The notes beneath the pieces are model-generated. The model was given only the letters and a program-made list of their open reading frames with translations. It searched no databases and was not told the origin of the DNA. The translations under genes and the position numbers were made by a program. This document shows, piece after piece, positions 19,472-29,368 of a DNA stretch of 64,000 bases. This DNA is from an uncultured Clostridia bacterium. GTDB taxonomy: Bacteria > Bacillota > Clostridia > TANB77 > CAG-508. The DNA lies in contig CARFUA010000002.1 of assembly GCA_948976265.1 (NCBI GenBank), positions 165,165 through 229,164 of the forward strand. The letters run 5' to 3'. Position 1 is the stretch's first letter, and the number at the start of each line of letters is the position of its first letter.

Positions 19472-19709
19472 TTATACAAGGTCTTTGGATGGCAAATCAA
19501 AATCCGTCGCATCCCAGAGCAGAATCATATGCTCCTCATTGCAATCCAATATGTTCCCATGTCTCATCATATCCTCCTGCGCATCTAGTACAAAACCCTC
19601 CATTCTCTAATGGGAATTTATAATCAACAGTATCTTCAATTCCAAATATTATTCTCCAAAATAAATCGTTTTCTTCTCTTTCCAATTCAATGTCTTCTAA
19701 ATTTCTCAT
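19472..19709 (-). CDS. Small frameshifted ORF of unknown family
   Basis: From ATG 19709 (ribosome site CAAGGAGGAAAA) one frame runs 57 codons (MRNLEDIELEREENDLFW...) to TGA 19536. An overlapping +1 frame from ATG 19603 runs to TAA 19472 and reads like real protein (LDAQEDMMRH...NEEHMILLWDATDFDLP). A +1 slip near the GAGAATGGAGGG stretch would join them into about 78 residues. Unlike the other seven breaks, no CGG lies at the junction. It could be a decayed gene, two coupled ORFs, or a different recoding site. A hairpin TTGGAGG/CCTCCAA lies just upstream (19731-19752). Confidence 0.4.
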
Positions 19710-19910
19710 TTTTCCTCCTTGTAATCATCTTGGAGGCTTTGAAACCTCCAATTAAAATTTTCAGTTTCAAACAACGTTTTTACATATTGTATCATATATT
19801 TGCATAATTTTCAAGTTTTCTTCACTAAAACTTTATTTTCTTGATGTCATAGCTTTTTATAGCTTAAAAAATCTGTAAAAATAGCTAGAATTGATTGATT
19901 TAAAAATTTT

Positions 19911-19997
19911 ATCATTTATCATTAAAATTCAAAAACCATTCCTTAAAACGCGATTTATGAATAATGACTTGAAATTCTTCAAAATTTATGTTATATA
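19911..19997 (+). promoter_or_regulatory. Upstream element and promoter of the DUF1836 gene
   Basis: TCATTTATCATTAAAAT followed by CCTTAAAACGC (19912-19951) recurs almost identically at 53904-53943 before the HD-GYP gene. Downstream is TTGAAA (19969), 17-bp spacer, TATATA (19992). The shared block is likely a regulator site or UP-element-like sequence; the regulator is unknown. Confidence 0.5.
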
Positions 19998-20034
19998 TCA
20001 TATTAAAGACTAAATCTTAGAAGGGAAACCAATT

Positions 20035-20610
20035 ATGAACAACTCACAAGATAACTTGAATTTATTTTCAAACTTACCTCATCATTCCATTCCAAAATGG
20101 ACAGACCTACCAGAAATCGATTTATACATGGACCAAGTCATTAGCTTAATGGAAAAATATCTTGTTGATAACACATCTCCAGATTCCAAACTTATTACAC
20201 CTTCCATGATTAATAATTACGTAAAATTAGGAATCATGCCAGCACCTATAAAGAAAAAATACTCTCGTGAGCACTTGGCTTACCTTATCATTATTTGTAG
20301 CTTAAAACAAGTCATGCCACTTCCTAATATTAAAGATTTAATTGAGCAAAAATTGCAAAAAAATACCATTGCAGAAACACTCGATTTCTATAGCGATTTA
20401 TACGATTTTACTTATCAAACATTACTCAAAACTTGCAAAACCTATCTCGAATCCAAAGAATATAAAATAGAAAATGCTGAAGACACTTCACTTTTTACTG
20501 CTATTGCAGCAGCTAATTGTATCCAACTTTCGAATACAATTTTCTATATAAATCATCCACAAAAGCAAAAAAATACAAACAAAAAGAAAAATAAGGAGGA
20601 TAAAAAATGA
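20035..20610 (+). CDS. DUF1836 putative transcriptional regulator
   Basis: The 191-residue protein contains the DUF1836 pattern: LPEIDLYMDQVISLMEKYL, then LITPSMINNYVKLGIMPAPIKKKYSREHLAYLI, which resembles a MerR-like winged helix, followed by LPLPNI-like and helical segments. Such proteins are thought to be DNA-binding regulators. It ends in a Lys-rich tail and overlaps the start of the amidohydrolase gene by 4 bp, so the pair is coupled and the regulator may govern it. Confidence 0.75.
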   Translation: MNNSQDNLNLFSNLPHHSIPKWTDLPEIDLYMDQVISLMEKYLVDNTSPDSKLITPSMINNYVKLGIMPAPIKKKYSREHLAYLIIICSLKQVMPLPNIKDLIEQKLQKNTIAETLDFYSDLYDFTYQTLLKTCKTYLESKEYKIENAEDTSLFTAIAAANCIQLSNTIFYINHPQKQKNTNKKKNKEDKK

Positions 20611-22304
20611 TTGACATTCATGATTTTTTCGATATTGATGAAAACGGAATTCCCGTTAAAAAACCAATCAATCGAAATGCTTTTACAAAAGAAGATGTCG
20701 CTTATAAAATAAAAGTTATCAAAGCCATGCAAGATTTGGGAATGGAAATTACCATTGACGCAATTGGAAATATCTGTGGTACTTTTCCTGGAAAATTACG
20801 TACCGACAAAAGTAACATTGCTGGCTCTCACACCGATTCTGTAGACAATGGAGGTCAATTCGATGGACCGCTAGGTGTCTATGCTGCTTTAAAAGCAACT
20901 GAAAATCTTGTAAAAAACGGAAAAAACAAAACAAATCTCATCAATCATAAAGTAATTGTTTATGCTTGTGAAGAATCCACTCGTTTTCAAGGAAAAGCTT
21001 GCTTAGGAAGTAAATTTTTACGTGGCGACAACTTAGATTTTGATAACATCAAATCACGTGAAGGACTTTCTTTGCGAGAATGCGTCGCTGAATTTAAAGC
21101 CGAATTATTCAAACAAGCCAAAGAAGCTGGTTTAAAACCAATCAAAGAAGTAGACAAAGTCATTCAACCAGATGAAATTGTAACTGCCATCGAAGGACAC
21201 ATCGAGCAAGCAGACACTTTAAAAGATAGTGGAAAAAGTATTGGAATTTGTACTTCTATCACTGGTCCTTACCGTTTAAAAACAACCGATGTTACCACCG
21301 ACATCAAAACTGCTGCAAAATTTGTCTGTTCTTTAAATGAATCTGCTAGAAATCCTGAAAACTTTACAAACTTTAGAATTACGGTTCCTAAATTTTCTTT
21401 TGAATCAAAAACGAAAGAAAAGGATTTAAAAGGCAAAAAAGTTTTCACCATTCGTGCCGTTGGTGAACAAAATCATTCTGGTTCTACACCAATGGAAAAG
21501 CGCAAAGACCCTGTTTATGGAGCCGCTAAATTTATCGAACTTGTTTCAAATCATCCAGATATTGAAGTTTTGGAAACTTACACTCCAAAATGTGGATTTA
21601 ATCAAATTAATAAATATTGTGACATCAAACTAGCCATTGATGAAAAAGAATTTGGACAAAATATTTCTCATTTTTTACTTGCACAAAGAACCGCTGGTCA
21701 AATAGCCAATATCACTTTTGAAGATCGAGATGACATCATCAAAGAACCCTTCAAAGATCCAGAAAATCCTACTGATGACGAAAAACCTGGATTATATATC
21801 GATATTCGTCAGCAAATCGGCATGGAACCAGAACTAACTAGTGACATGATTTTTGATTGTGTCAAAGATATTGTACATACGACAAAAAGTAGCGTTCGTA
21901 TGAATGTTACTTCCAAAGGAAAAGCGTATCGAACTAATTCGGATTTAGTCGATTCTGCTGTTGAAATTTGCAAAGAGAATAATATTCCTTATGAAGTGCT
22001 TGCGTCTTGGGCGGGTCATGATTCAGCAACATTAACTCATGATGAACTTGCTCGAATTATTTTAATTTTCTGTGCTAGCAGTGGCGGAAGCCATAACCCA
22101 GATGAAACCACAACATTAGATTCTATTGAAAAATTAGTAGAAGTCATAAGCTCTCTTTCTGAAAGAGAATTAAATCGTGCCAATGAACTTTATTTGAAGC
22201 AAGATTATCAAATTTTGCGTCAGCAATTAGTGCAACTTGAAAAATTATCTTGTCAACTCAACATTCCAGTAAATGACCATTTGGCATCTGAAAAAGAATT
22301 TTAA
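20607..22304 (+). CDS. M20-family hydantoinase/carbamoylase-type amidohydrolase
   Basis: Dinuclear-metal enzymes of this group hydrolyse N-carbamoyl amino acids, ureidoglycine or related amides. Seen here are SHTDSVDNGGQFDGPLGV (metal ligands His and Asp, about 72-88), ACEESTRF with the catalytic Glu (about 126), and GHIEQA (about 202). The C-terminal half carries NHSGSTPMEKRKDP and the late metal ligand in SGGSHNPDE. At 565 residues it is some 150 longer than most members, with an insertion around 220-290 and a helical tail. The substrate is unassigned. Confidence 0.8.
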   Translation: MIDIHDFFDIDENGIPVKKPINRNAFTKEDVAYKIKVIKAMQDLGMEITIDAIGNICGTFPGKLRTDKSNIAGSHTDSVDNGGQFDGPLGVYAALKATENLVKNGKNKTNLINHKVIVYACEESTRFQGKACLGSKFLRGDNLDFDNIKSREGLSLRECVAEFKAELFKQAKEAGLKPIKEVDKVIQPDEIVTAIEGHIEQADTLKDSGKSIGICTSITGPYRLKTTDVTTDIKTAAKFVCSLNESARNPENFTNFRITVPKFSFESKTKEKDLKGKKVFTIRAVGEQNHSGSTPMEKRKDPVYGAAKFIELVSNHPDIEVLETYTPKCGFNQINKYCDIKLAIDEKEFGQNISHFLLAQRTAGQIANITFEDRDDIIKEPFKDPENPTDDEKPGLYIDIRQQIGMEPELTSDMIFDCVKDIVHTTKSSVRMNVTSKGKAYRTNSDLVDSAVEICKENNIPYEVLASWAGHDSATLTHDELARIILIFCASSGGSHNPDETTTLDSIEKLVEVISSLSERELNRANELYLKQDYQILRQQLVQLEKLSCQLNIPVNDHLASEKEF

Positions 22305-22310
22305 TTAAGC

Positions 22311-22344
22311 AAAAGTGCTAACAATCCAAGTTGTTAGCACTTTT
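22311..22344. terminator. Bidirectional terminator between convergent genes
   Basis: AAAAGTGCTAACAA, six-base loop, TTGTTAGCACTTTT. It lies between the amidohydrolase and the P-type ATPase stops. Confidence 0.85.
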
Positions 22345-22347
22345 CTT

Positions 22348-25041
22348 CTATTCTTTTCCATTTATATTCAATTTCTTAAATAGTTCAACAATCAATAATG
22401 GAGAAAAAATTAATAAAACTGTTTCCATAAATTTATCTTTTGGCAATACTTCCAAATCAAATATTTCTCGCAAACCTGGTACAAACAATATAATCAACAT
22501 TAAAAATGCCGAAATTCCAATTGCCAAAATCAGCTTACTATTGTTAAATGGATTTCCCTTAAAAATCGATTCTTGATTATTTCTTACATTAAACACATGC
22601 ACCAATTCCGAAAGTGCCAACACACTAAATGCCATTGTTTGTGCCACTCTAATTTTATAAGCAGAATCTCCTTCTGTACTAAGTCCCAATATAAATGCAA
22701 TTAACGTAATCAATCCAATCCAAAATCCTTGATACATAATTCGCCAAGTCATCCCTTTACTAAAAATTCCTTTGCTGTTTTGAATTGGTTTTCGTTTCAT
22801 AATATTTTTATCTGCTGGATCTACTGCTAAAGCTAAAGCAGGAAGAGAATCCGTTACTAAATTTATCCATAAAATATGCATTGGAAGAAGCGGTTCTAAT
22901 TGGCTAATATTCGTAATATGAAATAACTTTGCTAAAATTGGTGTCAACATAATTGCTAAAAATAGTACCACAATTTCCCCAATATTACTCGACAATAAAA
23001 ATGCAATTGCTTTTAAAATATTATCATAAATACGTCTTCCTTCTTCTACCGCTGCTACAATGGTTGAAAAATTATCGTCTGTCAAAATAACATCTGCTGC
23101 TTCTTTGGAAACATCTGTCCCAACAATTCCCATGGCACAACCAATGTTGGCATTTTTTAATGCTGGTGCATCGTTTACACCATCACCTGTCATGGCAACG
23201 ACTTCTCCGTTTGCTTGCCAAGCTTTCACAATTCGTACTTTATGTTCTGGCGAAACTCTTGCATATACCGAAATATCTCTCACCTTATTTTTCAATTCTT
23301 CGTCCGACATTTTTTCTAAATCGCTTCCTGTAATGGCTTCGCTTTCCTCTTGCAAAATGCCTAACTCTTTAGCAATCGCCGTTGCAGTAATTTTATGGTC
23401 TCCTGTAATCATTACTGTTTTGATACCTGCTGATACGCATTTTTTAACCGCATCTTTTACTTCTTCTCTTGGTGGGTCAATCATGCCACACATACCAACA
23501 AAAATCAAATCACTTTCTAAATGGTCAATATCCTCTTTTGTTAAAGAATGTTCTATGATTTTATAGCCAAATGCAAGCACTCTTAATGCTTTTTCCGCCA
23601 TGGATTTATTCGTCGATAAAATCAAAGATTTGTAATCTGCTAAATCACTTTTAATTTCACCATTTTCAGAATATCTGTTGCAACATTTTAGTAATTCGTC
23701 AACACCACCTTTGGTGTAGACAATATATTTTCCGTCTTCCGTTTTGTGAACGGTTGTCATTAATTTTCGGTCTGAATCAAATGGAATTTCAAATTCGCGT
23801 GGATTATTTTCGATGGTATATCCTTCATATCCTAACGTAAATCCCATATCAACTAGCGCCGTTTCGGTTGGGTCACCAGTTAATTTTCCATCTTCGGCAA
23901 CTTTGGTATCATTGCAAAGCATTCCTGATTTGACTAATTTGTCTAATTCATCGCTTTTATCTTTGATTTCCTCTATATTTTGTACTCTGCTATTAACAAA
24001 TATTTTTTTGACGGTCATTTTATTTTGGGTTAAGGTTCCTGTTTTATCCGAACAAATAACCGATGCACAACCTAGTGTTTCAACTGCTGGCAATTTTTTG
24101 ACTATTGCATTTCTTTTCACCATACGTTGCACACCAATTGCCAAAACAATAGTAGAAACCGCAGCCAATCCTTCTGGAATAGCAGCCACTGCAAGTGATA
24201 CAGCTGTCATAAACATATGCACTGGTTCTTTTCCATAAAGCGTTCCTACCACAAAAATCACAGCACAAAGGAATAAGGCAACAATTCCTAACGTTTTTCC
24301 TAAATTATTTAACTTAATTTGAAGTGGCGTTTGTGACTCATCTGTTTCATCAATCATTTTCGCAATTTTTCCAACTTCTGTATTCATACCAGTTCCAACT
24401 ACAATTCCTTTGCCTCGACCATACGTAATTAAACTAGATGAAAATAAAATATTTTTTCTGTCGCCTAAACTGACTTCCCCATTAATCGTATCAGAAGATT
24501 TATCGACTGGCACCGATTCACCCGTCATCGCTGATTCTTGGGATTTCAAATTAATCGCTTCAATAATTCTTAAATCCGCTGGAATATAATCTCCTGTTTC
24601 TAGGATGACAACATCACCAGGCACTAAATCTTTGGCTGGAACAACTGCCAACTTTCCATCTCGAATAACTTTTGCTGCATGACTACTCATTTTCTGCAAA
24701 GCTTCCAACGATTTCTCCGCTTTATTTTCTTGTGCAACACCAATAATCGCATTTAGGACAACCACAATTAAAATAATAATCGTGTCCGTAATTCCTTCTC
24801 CTTCTTGAATTCCAACAACTCCTGAAACAATCGCTGCAATAATTAAAATGATAATCATAAAATCTTTAAATTGTTCTAAGAATTTTACAATCATACTTTT
24901 TTTCTTTTTTGCTTTTAATTCATTGTAGCCGTATTTTTCATATCTAGCGGCTAAAGTATCTTGACTTAATCCCTCTTTTGGATTTGTTTCCAATTTTTGA
25001 GCGGTTTCCTCTATGCTTAAATTAAACCAATTTTTTTCCAT
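22348..25041 (-). CDS. P-type cation-transporting ATPase, calcium type
   Basis: The 897-residue protein has all P-type marks: TGES, the phosphorylation site DKTGTLTQNK, MITGDH and GDGVNDAPALK, with about ten membrane helices. The N-terminus starts with the cation-ATPase domain (WFNLSIEETAQKL) and PEGL in helix 4, as in SERCA/PMR1-like calcium pumps. It exports Ca2+ (or Mn2+) from the cytoplasm. No CGG codon was found in its frame. Monocistronic or followed at its 5' side by a pilin-like gene 9 bp away. Confidence 0.9.
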   Translation of the reverse strand: MEKNWFNLSIEETAQKLETNPKEGLSQDTLAARYEKYGYNELKAKKKKSMIVKFLEQFKDFMIIILIIAAIVSGVVGIQEGEGITDTIIILIVVVLNAIIGVAQENKAEKSLEALQKMSSHAAKVIRDGKLAVVPAKDLVPGDVVILETGDYIPADLRIIEAINLKSQESAMTGESVPVDKSSDTINGEVSLGDRKNILFSSSLITYGRGKGIVVGTGMNTEVGKIAKMIDETDESQTPLQIKLNNLGKTLGIVALFLCAVIFVVGTLYGKEPVHMFMTAVSLAVAAIPEGLAAVSTIVLAIGVQRMVKRNAIVKKLPAVETLGCASVICSDKTGTLTQNKMTVKKIFVNSRVQNIEEIKDKSDELDKLVKSGMLCNDTKVAEDGKLTGDPTETALVDMGFTLGYEGYTIENNPREFEIPFDSDRKLMTTVHKTEDGKYIVYTKGGVDELLKCCNRYSENGEIKSDLADYKSLILSTNKSMAEKALRVLAFGYKIIEHSLTKEDIDHLESDLIFVGMCGMIDPPREEVKDAVKKCVSAGIKTVMITGDHKITATAIAKELGILQEESEAITGSDLEKMSDEELKNKVRDISVYARVSPEHKVRIVKAWQANGEVVAMTGDGVNDAPALKNANIGCAMGIVGTDVSKEAADVILTDDNFSTIVAAVEEGRRIYDNILKAIAFLLSSNIGEIVVLFLAIMLTPILAKLFHITNISQLEPLLPMHILWINLVTDSLPALALAVDPADKNIMKRKPIQNSKGIFSKGMTWRIMYQGFWIGLITLIAFILGLSTEGDSAYKIRVAQTMAFSVLALSELVHVFNVRNNQESIFKGNPFNNSKLILAIGISAFLMLIILFVPGLREIFDLEVLPKDKFMETVLLIFSPLLIVELFKKLNINGKE

Positions 25042-25050
25042 ATTTCCTCC

Positions 25051-26076
25051 TTAACTATCCACTTTCCAAACATTATTCTCAAACTTGCCAGTTAATTCAT
25101 TTTTCAGATAAATTACTGGTCTAATCCCTATTTTTATTTTCACATCATAAATGTCAATGCCTTCATCAGATATATAATAAATTCCATTACTTTCTGTATT
25201 TCTAGTTGCCAACCAATAAAAGAATACACCAGAACTTTTTAAATCAAACAATTCATATTTGTCTTCCAACATTGTAACATCATTTAAGGCCCTGTTTTGG
25301 TCATAAATATTATTATAGACTTGATTTAAATCTGTTAATGACACAGTTGTAATTCTATCTGCTAACTTTTCATTCTTAAAAGCATGACCTTTTATCTCAG
25401 TTCCATCATTTCCTGGTTGTAAAATAAGTTCTTCAAAATGATTGGTTAAATTCTCTACTACTACTTTAGTTTGTTCACCGTCATAATACCATTTTTCTGG
25501 AATTCCTATACTGATAATTTTTACTTGACCAGATGTTCCTTTCATTATACCATCATCAATCACTCTCCAACCATTTGTTGTCGTATACGTTTTTTCTGAA
25601 TAAACATCTTTGTATTCAATCGGATATTCTACATAATCTCCAATTTTCACATTCCCTTTTAATAGCTTAGATTCTGAATCCACTATAGAAACATCTCCTT
25701 CTGATGAAATCGTAAATTGATACATTTCATTTTTGTAAGAAAAACAAACCTTCAAACCACTATCACCATTTTTTATAATACGAATATTCGTTACATCCTC
25801 TATTTTCTGCAACTCTGTCTCCATATTCATTTTAAAATATTCCATTTTATTGGCACCTTTTGCCTCTGACCAATAACTAATTTCTGTATCTAACCATATC
25901 AGGTCAATGATTTCTTTCAAATTAGCTTCTGTTGCTTTTTCAGATGCCATTACTGCTTTATCAATCACTAAGTCTTTCGCCATAACAGCTGTCATGCCTG
26001 CTAATACAAGTAGTACGATTGTGGTTATAATAAGTGCAACAATTGAAATTCCATTTTTGCTTCTTAAATACTTCAT
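25051..26076 (-). CDS. Pilin-like surface protein
   Basis: ATG 26076 (MKYLRSKNGISIVALIITT) follows GGGGAGTAATTAT, better than the upstream ATG 26097. The N-terminus has the pilin-like helix (GISIVALIITTIVLLVLAG) and a long extracytoplasmic part of mixed composition ending in a block (YWLATRNTESNGIYYISDEG, IGIRPVIYLKN) shared with other gut-Clostridia surface proteins. Total 341 residues. Unlike three other pilin-like loci it has no tiny ORF nearby. Role unknown. Confidence 0.75.
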   Translation of the reverse strand: MKYLRSKNGISIVALIITTIVLLVLAGMTAVMAKDLVIDKAVMASEKATEANLKEIIDLIWLDTEISYWSEAKGANKMEYFKMNMETELQKIEDVTNIRIIKNGDSGLKVCFSYKNEMYQFTISSEGDVSIVDSESKLLKGNVKIGDYVEYPIEYKDVYSEKTYTTTNGWRVIDDGIMKGTSGQVKIISIGIPEKWYYDGEQTKVVVENLTNHFEELILQPGNDGTEIKGHAFKNEKLADRITTVSLTDLNQVYNNIYDQNRALNDVTMLEDKYELFDLKSSGVFFYWLATRNTESNGIYYISDEGIDIYDVKIKIGIRPVIYLKNELTGKFENNVWKVDS

Positions 26077-26211
26077 ATAATTACTCCCCATATTCATGTA
26101 TTATTAAATTTATTTTAACCATTTTTTGACAATTAATCAAGAAGTTATGTACTTTTTTTTAAATTTATCATATAATAAATAAAATTACAATAAGAAAGGA
26201 TTGAATAAATT

Positions 26212-27192
26212 ATGAGAACCTATAAATTAGCTCTTGTGGGTGCCACTGGAGTAGTTGGCAGAACTGCTTTAGAAGTTTTAAACGAATTTCATTTACCCAT
26301 TTCCGAATATGTATTTTTTGCCTCCAAACATTCCGCTGGAAGCAAAATTGTATTTCAAGAAAAAGAATACATTGTTCAAGAATTAACCGAACATGCCTTT
26401 GATAGTGGTTTTGATTATGCTATTTTCTCCGCCGGTGGAGACACGGCAAAACATTTTGCACCAATTGCCGCCGCTAAAGGATGTATCGTTATTGACAACA
26501 GCAGTGCTTTTCGTATGGACGAAGATGTCCCTTTGGTTGTGCCAGAAGTTAATCCAGAAGAAGCTTTAAAAAATCATGGCATCATTGCAAACCCAAATTG
26601 CTCTACCATTCAAGCAGTAGTTCCTTTAAAAGTCATGAATGATACTTGTAAAATCAAAAGAATTGTTTATTCTACTTATCAAGCAGTTTCTGGAGCAGGA
26701 AAAAAGGGCATTGATGATTTGAATCATCATACTACTACAAAATTCCCCTATCCTATTTACAATAACTGTTTACCACACATCGATGTTTTCTTAGAAGATG
26801 GCTACACCAAAGAAGAACTCAAAATGATACAAGAAACCAGAAAAATACTTAAACGTCCTGACTTAAAAATAACAGCAACTGCCGTTCGTGTTCCCGTTAT
26901 TAATTGTCATAGTGAATCAATTAATGTTGAGTTTGAGCAAGATTTCGATTTGGAACAAATCATTCAAAATTTAAAGTCAAAAAAAGGAATCATCGTTGAA
27001 AATGACTTTAAAAATCAAATATATCCTCTTGCTACTAATGCAAATGGTCACAATGAAGTATTTGTTGGAAGAATCAGACGTGATGAAAGTGTTCCTTATG
27101 GACTCAACTTTTGGTGTGTCGCTGACAATATTCGAAAAGGCGCCGCAACCAATGCTGTCCAAATTTTGCAATATTTAATACAAAATAGCTAA
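26212..27192 (+). CDS. asd: Aspartate-semialdehyde dehydrogenase
   Basis: Asd converts aspartyl phosphate to aspartate semialdehyde for lysine, diaminopimelate, threonine and methionine. It shows GATGVVGRTALEVL at the N-terminus (NADP site), catalytic Cys in NPNCSTIQ (about 126-133), SGAGKKG, and RVPVINCHSESINVEF with the catalytic His. The 326-residue length is normal. It starts after AAGAAAGGATTG and stands alone, with a terminator after it. Confidence 0.93.
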   Translation: MRTYKLALVGATGVVGRTALEVLNEFHLPISEYVFFASKHSAGSKIVFQEKEYIVQELTEHAFDSGFDYAIFSAGGDTAKHFAPIAAAKGCIVIDNSSAFRMDEDVPLVVPEVNPEEALKNHGIIANPNCSTIQAVVPLKVMNDTCKIKRIVYSTYQAVSGAGKKGIDDLNHHTTTKFPYPIYNNCLPHIDVFLEDGYTKEELKMIQETRKILKRPDLKITATAVRVPVINCHSESINVEFEQDFDLEQIIQNLKSKKGIIVENDFKNQIYPLATNANGHNEVFVGRIRRDESVPYGLNFWCVADNIRKGAATNAVQILQYLIQNS

Positions 27193-27200
27193 AACATTTA

Positions 27201-27227
27201 CAAGGAGTAATTAATTTTACTCCTTGT
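27201..27227. terminator. Terminator after asd
   Basis: CAAGGAGTAA, loop TTAATT, TTACTCCTTG then a short T-run, between asd and the convergent lipoprotein gene. Confidence 0.75.
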
Positions 27228-27234
27228 AGCTTTT

Positions 27235-27921
27235 CTATAAATTTTCTACTGTTGTGATATATTTCATCCTTGCCAAATCATAATTCTGCGTTTGAATGCT
27301 AATTCGATATTCCTCTAGTAATACATATATTTTATTCAAATTATAGCCATTTTCTTCGGTATAATGAATATCATTCATCAAACTTTTATAATTTTCAATG
27401 ATACCATCTATTTCTGTTTTGGCACCAGTCCAATCTTCTTTGTGAATAAAAGTATAAACACTTAATGTACCACTTTTTATTTTATTTTTTTGAATTTTAT
27501 TTTTATCTTCTGAATAGGCTTGTTTAAAAATAATGATTCTTTTGTACATATCACTAAGCTCGTTTAGCATGTTTTGGGCATTTTCATCGTGCATTGCTAT
27601 AATTAAATCATTCAAATCCTTACTAAATTCCATAATATCCTGATTTTGAATATCCACTTCTGTTAAATCTAAAATCAAAGTTCCCCACGCATCATTCATT
27701 TTGCCGACGTCATCTTTAATCCATTGCCAATTGATTTTGTCCTCTTCATCATATTCATTTTTAGCATATTTATTGGCGATTTTAAAAATCAAATCTTCAA
27801 TATACTCTAGCTCCGCATCTAGCTTATCGTGAATACTCTTTTCTTCCTCTTTACTACAGCCTGTTAAACAAAACAATAAAACACTTAAACAACACAAACT
27901 TATCGTAATAACTCTTTTCAT
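27235..27921 (-). CDS. Predicted lipoprotein, unknown function
   Basis: The 228-residue protein opens with a lipoprotein signal: basic MKR, hydrophobic core and lipobox LTGC (Cys about residue 22), then a Ser/Glu-rich linker. The mature part is helical with repeated charged residues and no recognised domain. It is likely anchored on the outer face of the membrane. It diverges from the small gene at 27985. Confidence 0.7.
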   Translation of the reverse strand: MKRVITISLCCLSVLLFCLTGCSKEEEKSIHDKLDAELEYIEDLIFKIANKYAKNEYDEEDKINWQWIKDDVGKMNDAWGTLILDLTEVDIQNQDIMEFSKDLNDLIIAMHDENAQNMLNELSDMYKRIIIFKQAYSEDKNKIQKNKIKSGTLSVYTFIHKEDWTGAKTEIDGIIENYKSLMNDIHYTEENGYNLNKIYVLLEEYRISIQTQNYDLARMKYITTVENL

Positions 27922-27984
27922 ATAACCTCCATTTATGTATATTATTTGAAATTTTTGAAAATATATACTATATGGAGGAAATTT

Positions 27985-28266
27985 ATGAAAGGTATTGTTA
28001 ATTTATATAGTGAAAAAGAAGGAGAAATCAAAAAATTCTTAGCACTTTTTTTCTCTGAGAATCTCGAAATCACAAATGAGTTGTTCTGGGAAACCGCCTA
28101 CGATAATCCCATTGATATGATTGAACTCATCAGCTGTTTTATTGATAATAAGGAAAAATTCCAAATCAACCTTTGGATTAGCCTTGATTCTGGCGTTTTT
28201 ATTAATATTACTGATAACAATTTAGAAGACATCATTAAATATATATATGAAAGATTTCCAAATTAA
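27985..28266 (+). CDS. Small conserved-looking protein, unknown
   Basis: ATG 27985 (MKGIVNLYSEKEGEIKKFL) follows TATGGAGGAAATTT. The 93-residue product is acidic, with FWETAYDNPIDMIELISCFIDN and a C-terminal helix. The character resembles small immunity or regulatory proteins but I do not recognise it. It ends one base before the convergent dtd stop. Confidence 0.6.
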   Translation: MKGIVNLYSEKEGEIKKFLALFFSENLEITNELFWETAYDNPIDMIELISCFIDNKEKFQINLWISLDSGVFINITDNNLEDIIKYIYERFPN

Positions 28267-28704
28267 CTACTTTTCCAACATCAATGTAACTGGTCCATCA
28301 TTTAATAACGAAATTTTCATATCTGCACCAAATATGCCTTTTTCCACCTTTACTTTTTGCTCTCTACATTTTTCCATAAAGTATTCATACAATTCATTTG
28401 CCTGTTCTGGTTTTGCTGCCGCCGAAAAACTCGGACGATTTCCAGAGCCACATTCCCCATATAACGTAAATTGTGACACAATCAACAATTCGCCATTTAC
28501 CTCTTTTAATGACAAATTTAATTTCTCATTCTCATCTTCAAAAATGCGCAAATTACATACTTTTTTCGCCAAATAATCTGCCTGTTGTTTCGTATCCGAA
28601 TGAGTAATTCCACACAAAACCAAAAACCCTTTTCCGATTTCACCAACCACTTTATTTTCCACTTTAACATTCGCATTTTGCACACGTTGCACCAATAATC
28701 TCAT
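28267..28704 (-). CDS. dtd: D-aminoacyl-tRNA deacylase
   Basis: Dtd removes D-amino acids from mischarged tRNAs. Conserved blocks are MRLLVQRVQNANVKV at the start, SQFTLYGEC (normally SQFTLYGD) with catalytic Ser-Gln, RPSFSAAAKPE, and FGADMKISLLNDGPVTL with the cis-Gly-Pro core. At 145 residues it is full length. It is the last gene of recJ-relA-hydrolase-dtd, a standard Firmicutes arrangement. Confidence 0.93.
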   Translation of the reverse strand: MRLLVQRVQNANVKVENKVVGEIGKGFLVLCGITHSDTKQQADYLAKKVCNLRIFEDENEKLNLSLKEVNGELLIVSQFTLYGECGSGNRPSFSAAAKPEQANELYEYFMEKCREQKVKVEKGIFGADMKISLLNDGPVTLMLEK

Positions 28705-28710
28705 AAACCA

Positions 28711-29364
28711 TTAAAACTCCTTTTCTTTTAATTCTAAATAAATATTTTTTTCATCCTGAATCATCGTCGTTTTTCCATGTCCTGGATAACAAATAGTTTC
28801 ATCTGGCAAGGTCATCAGTTTATCCGAAATCGAAGCCATAATTTCTGCAAAACTTCCTGTTGGCAAATCAGTTCTTCCCCAAGTTCCTGAAAAAAGTGTA
28901 TCTCCTGTAAAAATCAAACGTTCTTTTTCACAATACAATGAAACACTTCCTTTAGTATGTCCTGGAGTTGCAATTACTTTAAATTCCAAATTTCCTACGT
29001 GAATTAAATCTTCATCATCCAATCGAGAATCTGCTTCTAAAGCAGGAATCTGCATATTAATATAATCTGCCAAACTAATTTCTATATTATACAATCCCTC
29101 ACTATCATCACGACTGACTAGAATTTTTCCACCTTTCGCATTTTTCAATTCATTCATCCCACCAATATGGTCTGCATGACAATGAGTAACAAAAATATAT
29201 CGTATTTCTTCAACTCCTAAAATATCTAATACTTCTACAATTCGCTCTGGCTCTCCTCCTGGGTCAATCACCATAGCCTCTTTTGTAATTTCGTCACATA
29301 TAATATACGTATTTGTAAGCAAATTCGGTTGCCCTGTTTTGACTTGTAATCTCTTTAGTATCAC
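28711..29364 (-). CDS. Metallo-beta-lactamase-fold hydrolase, glyoxalase-II-like
   Basis: GTG 29364 follows GAGAGGATAAAAAG and lies five bases after the relA stop, which supports it over upstream ATGs inside relA. The 217-residue protein has THCHADHIGG, the later His/Asp ligands in TPGHTKGSVSLYC and FTGDTLF, and CYPGHG. It resembles YqgX/GloB hydrolases that cleave thioesters. Member of the relA operon. Confidence 0.85.
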   Translation of the reverse strand: MILKRLQVKTGQPNLLTNTYIICDEITKEAMVIDPGGEPERIVEVLDILGVEEIRYIFVTHCHADHIGGMNELKNAKGGKILVSRDDSEGLYNIEISLADYINMQIPALEADSRLDDEDLIHVGNLEFKVIATPGHTKGSVSLYCEKERLIFTGDTLFSGTWGRTDLPTGSFAEIMASISDKLMTLPDETICYPGHGKTTMIQDEKNIYLELKEKEF

Positions 29365-29368
29365 CTTT

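Noticed and set aside
23060..24268. ORFs of 140-170 residues antisense to the P-type ATPase
   Set aside because: They mirror codons of the conserved ATPase gene and have no start signals.
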